This document shows, in pieces, positions 13,256-15,009 of a stretch of DNA of 15,009 nucleotides. The stretch comes from Candidatus Caccousia avistercoris. GTDB lineage: Bacteria; Bacillota; Clostridia; Oscillospirales; Acutalibacteraceae. Numbering within the stretch: position 1 is the stretch's first letter; each line of letters opens with the position of its first letter. The DNA lies in the NCBI GenBank assembly GCA_018715025.1, contig DVMK01000107.1, positions 1-15,009 of the forward strand, given 5' to 3'. The notes beneath the pieces are model-generated. The model was not told the origin of the DNA and searched no databases. It saw only the letters and a list, made by a program, of their open reading frames with translations. The position numbers were made by a program, and so were the translations under genes.

Positions 13256-14710
13256 TTATTCCTCCGTCAGGTTAATGGTGACGGCCTTCGGCCTTGTCAT
13301 GGCCTCAATGGAATACCGCACCCCCTGCGTCCCCATGCCGGAGCTCTTCACGCCCAGGAAGGGGAAGTTGTCGGGGCCGCGCTCCGGCTTGTTGTTGATC
13401 TGTACCGTACCCACCTCCAGCTGGGCGGCGATGGAGTACGCCTTGTTCAGGTTGTTGGTGAATACCGAGGACTGAAGCCCGTATTCGGAGCGGTTGGCGA
13501 TCTCCACCGCCTCCTGCTGGGAGGAAACCCGGATGATGGGCAGCACCGGGCCGAAGGGCTCTACCCAGGCCACGTCCATGCCGGTGGTCACGTGATCCAG
13601 CAGGGTGGGGGCCAGCAGGTTCCCCTGGCGGGTTCCCCCGGTGACCAGCACCGCGCCCTTGGCCAGGGCGTCCTTCATGAGGTTTTCCACAAAATCGGCG
13701 GATTTGGTGGAAACCAGCGGGGTGACGGTGACGCCGGCCTCCCGGGGATCCCCTGTTTTCAGCCGCTCAATGCGGACCTTCAGCTTTTCCACCAGGGCGT
13801 CGGCCACCTGCTCCAGCACCAGAATGCGCTTTACCGCCGTGCACCGCTGGCCGGAGTAAGAGTACGCCCCGTCCACAATGTTGTCTGCGGCGAAGTCCAG
13901 GTCCGCGTCCTCCAGCACAATGGCCGCGTCCTTGCCGCCCAGCTCCATAATCACCGGGGTCATGGCGGTGAGGGCGGAAATGTGCTGGCCCACCTCTGTG
14001 CTGCCGGTGAAGTTGATGAAATCCACGTCCTTATGGGTGACGATGGAATCCCCGATGACGCTGCCCAGGCCGGTGACGGTGTTCAGCACCCCGGCGGGCA
14101 GCCCGGCGTCCTGCATGGCCTCCACCATCTTCAGGGCGCTGACGGCCCCCTGGGTGGCGGGCTTCAGAATAACGGTGTTCCCGCCCATGAGGGCCGGGCC
14201 GATTTTGGAAATGGCCAGGTTCACCGGGTAATTGAAGGGGGAGATGGCCAGCACCGTGCCCACCGGCACCCGGGTGACGAAGGACATTTTCCCACGGGAG
14301 CCGCCGGGGAAGCTGTCGCCGGAGATGGTCTCGCCGTGCAGGCTTTTGCCCACGTCCGCCGTGTAGCGCAGCAGGTCGGCAGAGCGCTTTACCTCAGAAA
14401 CAGCGGACTTCCTGTCCTTGGCAATCTCCATCACCAGGCATTCCGCAATCTCCTCCGCCCGCTGCTCCAGCAGGTCGGCGGCCCGGTACATGTACTGGGC
14501 CTTCTGGTACACCGGGCAGGCCGCCCAGGCCTTGCGGGCCCCTTTGGCGGCGGCCGCCGCCTGGTCCAGCTCCTGCTGGGACATGGAGGACAGCCGCCCC
14601 ACCAGCGAGCCGTCCACCGGCGAACGCACCTCAATGGGCTGGCTTCCCTGCGAAACCACCCATTCCCCGTTGATCAGGTTTCCATATACCTTTTGCTCTG
14701 TATTTGTCAT
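13256..14710 (-). CDS. gapN: NADP-dependent non-phosphorylating glyceraldehyde-3-phosphate dehydrogenase
   Basis: Oxidises glyceraldehyde-3-phosphate straight to 3-phosphoglycerate, giving NADPH and bypassing one ATP-yielding step. The 484 residues align closely with Streptococcus mutans GapN as I recall it, with a constant offset of six. The catalytic Cys290 is in YSGQRCTAVKR, the general base Glu256 in MELGGKD, the oxyanion Asn160 in SPFNYPVNL, and the phosphate-binding arginines appear as Arg109, Arg289 and the RGPDNFPF motif near the end. These distinguish it from ordinary aldehyde dehydrogenases. The ATG at 14710 is preferred over the GTG at 14713, because GGAGGTG lies seven bases before the ATG and only four before the GTG. 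It is first in the operon with the MutS-like gene and ldh. Regulation is likely at the ATACT/AGTAT elements upstream. Confidence 0.95.
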   Translation of the reverse strand: MTNTEQKVYGNLINGEWVVSQGSQPIEVRSPVDGSLVGRLSSMSQQELDQAAAAAKGARKAWAACPVYQKAQYMYRAADLLEQRAEEIAECLVMEIAKDRKSAVSEVKRSADLLRYTADVGKSLHGETISGDSFPGGSRGKMSFVTRVPVGTVLAISPFNYPVNLAISKIGPALMGGNTVILKPATQGAVSALKMVEAMQDAGLPAGVLNTVTGLGSVIGDSIVTHKDVDFINFTGSTEVGQHISALTAMTPVIMELGGKDAAIVLEDADLDFAADNIVDGAYSYSGQRCTAVKRILVLEQVADALVEKLKVRIERLKTGDPREAGVTVTPLVSTKSADFVENLMKDALAKGAVLVTGGTRQGNLLAPTLLDHVTTGMDVAWVEPFGPVLPIIRVSSQQEAVEIANRSEYGLQSSVFTNNLNKAYSIAAQLEVGTVQINNKPERGPDNFPFLGVKSSGMGTQGVRYSIEAMTRPKAVTINLTEE

Positions 14711-14760
14711 CACAGTACACCTCCATATAGATTCCGCGCCCTCCCGGTTGGGCGGCCCCG

Positions 14761-14792
14761 GCGCAGGGGAGGGGCGCTTCCGCCGCCTGCGC
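14761..14792 (-). other. GC-rich hairpin in the gapN leader
   Basis: GCGCAGG (14761-14767) pairs with CCTGCGC (14786-14792) within the predicted leader of about 110 bases. There is no T-run, so it is more likely an mRNA-stability or attenuation structure than a terminator. No known riboswitch was recognised. Confidence 0.35.
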
Positions 14793-14827
14793 GTCCTTCC
14801 GGCCGCCTGTCAAACTCCTTTTGAAGT

Positions 14828-14858
14828 TAGTATAGCACAATTCATACTAAAAAAGTAT
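14828..14858 (-). promoter_or_regulatory. gapN operon promoter with AGTAT/ATACT operator-like repeats
   Basis: On the - strand TATACT (14834-14829) is preceded by TGC, an extended -10; the -35 is weak. TAGTAT (14828-14833) and ATACTA (14844-14849) form an inverted repeat over the -10 region, and ATACT (14844-14848) pairs again with AGTAT (14854-14858) around five A. Three half-sites over the promoter suggest a dimeric regulator. The site does not match the Rex consensus. Confidence 0.55.
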
Positions 14859-15009
14859 ATTTTTATTCCAGGGGAAACAGAGAAATTTGCCCCGCTTTCC
14901 CCGCGGAATATGGAGGATTTTCCAGAGTGTCCGGCGGAGGATCCAACGGCTTGGAAAGGTACCCCTTTATTCGCGAAACGGGCAAGGGGAGGAAACGGTT
15001 TTATATTTT
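14859..15009. other. Window end without a supported gene
   Basis: Together with 14711-14858 this is about 300 bases upstream of gapN. A + strand frame from ATG at 14910 is open to the edge (33 codons) but has no clear ribosome-binding site. A - strand frame is open for about 65 codons without a usable start. AAGGGGAGG at 14985-14993 could be the ribosome-binding site of a + strand gene beginning past the edge. Confidence 0.3.

Noticed and set aside
11475..13475. Long open frame opposite the MutS-like gene (666 codons)
   Set aside because: Pro/Gly/Gln/His-rich shadow translation with no motif, while the - strand frame has complete Walker motifs.
14910..15009. Start of a + strand gene at the window end
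   Set aside because: Only 33 codons are visible, with no clear ribosome-binding site or recognisable motif.
1..15009. CRISPR arrays, tRNA or rRNA genes, insertion sequences, phage genes
   Set aside because: None seen: no regularly spaced repeats, no tRNA-like cloverleaf noticed by eye, and no transposase or integrase frame.

Overview
The window is a GC-rich stretch of a Gram-positive anaerobe, most likely a gut Clostridia member of the Oscillospiraceae type. The evidence is Shine-Dalgarno starts throughout, sigma-A promoters with extended -10 boxes, lipoprotein signal peptides, a GapN-type glyceraldehyde-3-phosphate dehydrogenase beside L-lactate dehydrogenase, and GC-rich palindromic repeats between genes. 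No genus is claimed.

Left part (1-6348, + strand): a carbohydrate-uptake operon. It has two LplB/LplC-type ABC permeases (the first cut by the window edge), a large solute-binding lipoprotein with an EF-hand-like loop, and two adjacent Cys-type sulfatases. Neither sulfatase has a signal peptide and the operon encodes no ATPase. The simplest reading is that sulfated oligosaccharides (glycosaminoglycan or mucin fragments are candidates) are imported intact with a shared ATPase and desulfated in the cytoplasm.

Middle (6349-7020): about 670 bases that look empty but hold what appears to be a compact type I toxin-antitoxin locus. A 34-residue membrane peptide resembling the putative holin-like toxins is on the - strand (6596-6700). 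A convergent + strand promoter (6475-6503) and a terminator (6560-6610) predict an antisense RNA of about 100 nt over the toxin 3' end. A 12-bp inverted repeat flanks the gene, and a hairpin covers its ribosome-binding site, so the toxin mRNA may have built-in translational control. GC-rich direct repeats lie on both sides. This is the most interesting part of the window.

7021-9356: a TIM-barrel sugar-phosphate isomerase/epimerase-like gene (-) diverges from a lipoprotein of unknown function (+). The lipoprotein consists of two tandem copies of one domain. Their shared intergenic region has a 16-bp inverted repeat overlapping both promoters.

9357-14858 (- strand): a GH43-like glycosidase with its own promoter, then a three-gene run read gapN, membrane-anchored MutS-like ATPase, ldh. 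gapN and ldh make NADPH and recycle NADH in fermentation. The MutS-like ATPase between them is unexpected. The last 150 bases hold no gene I can support.
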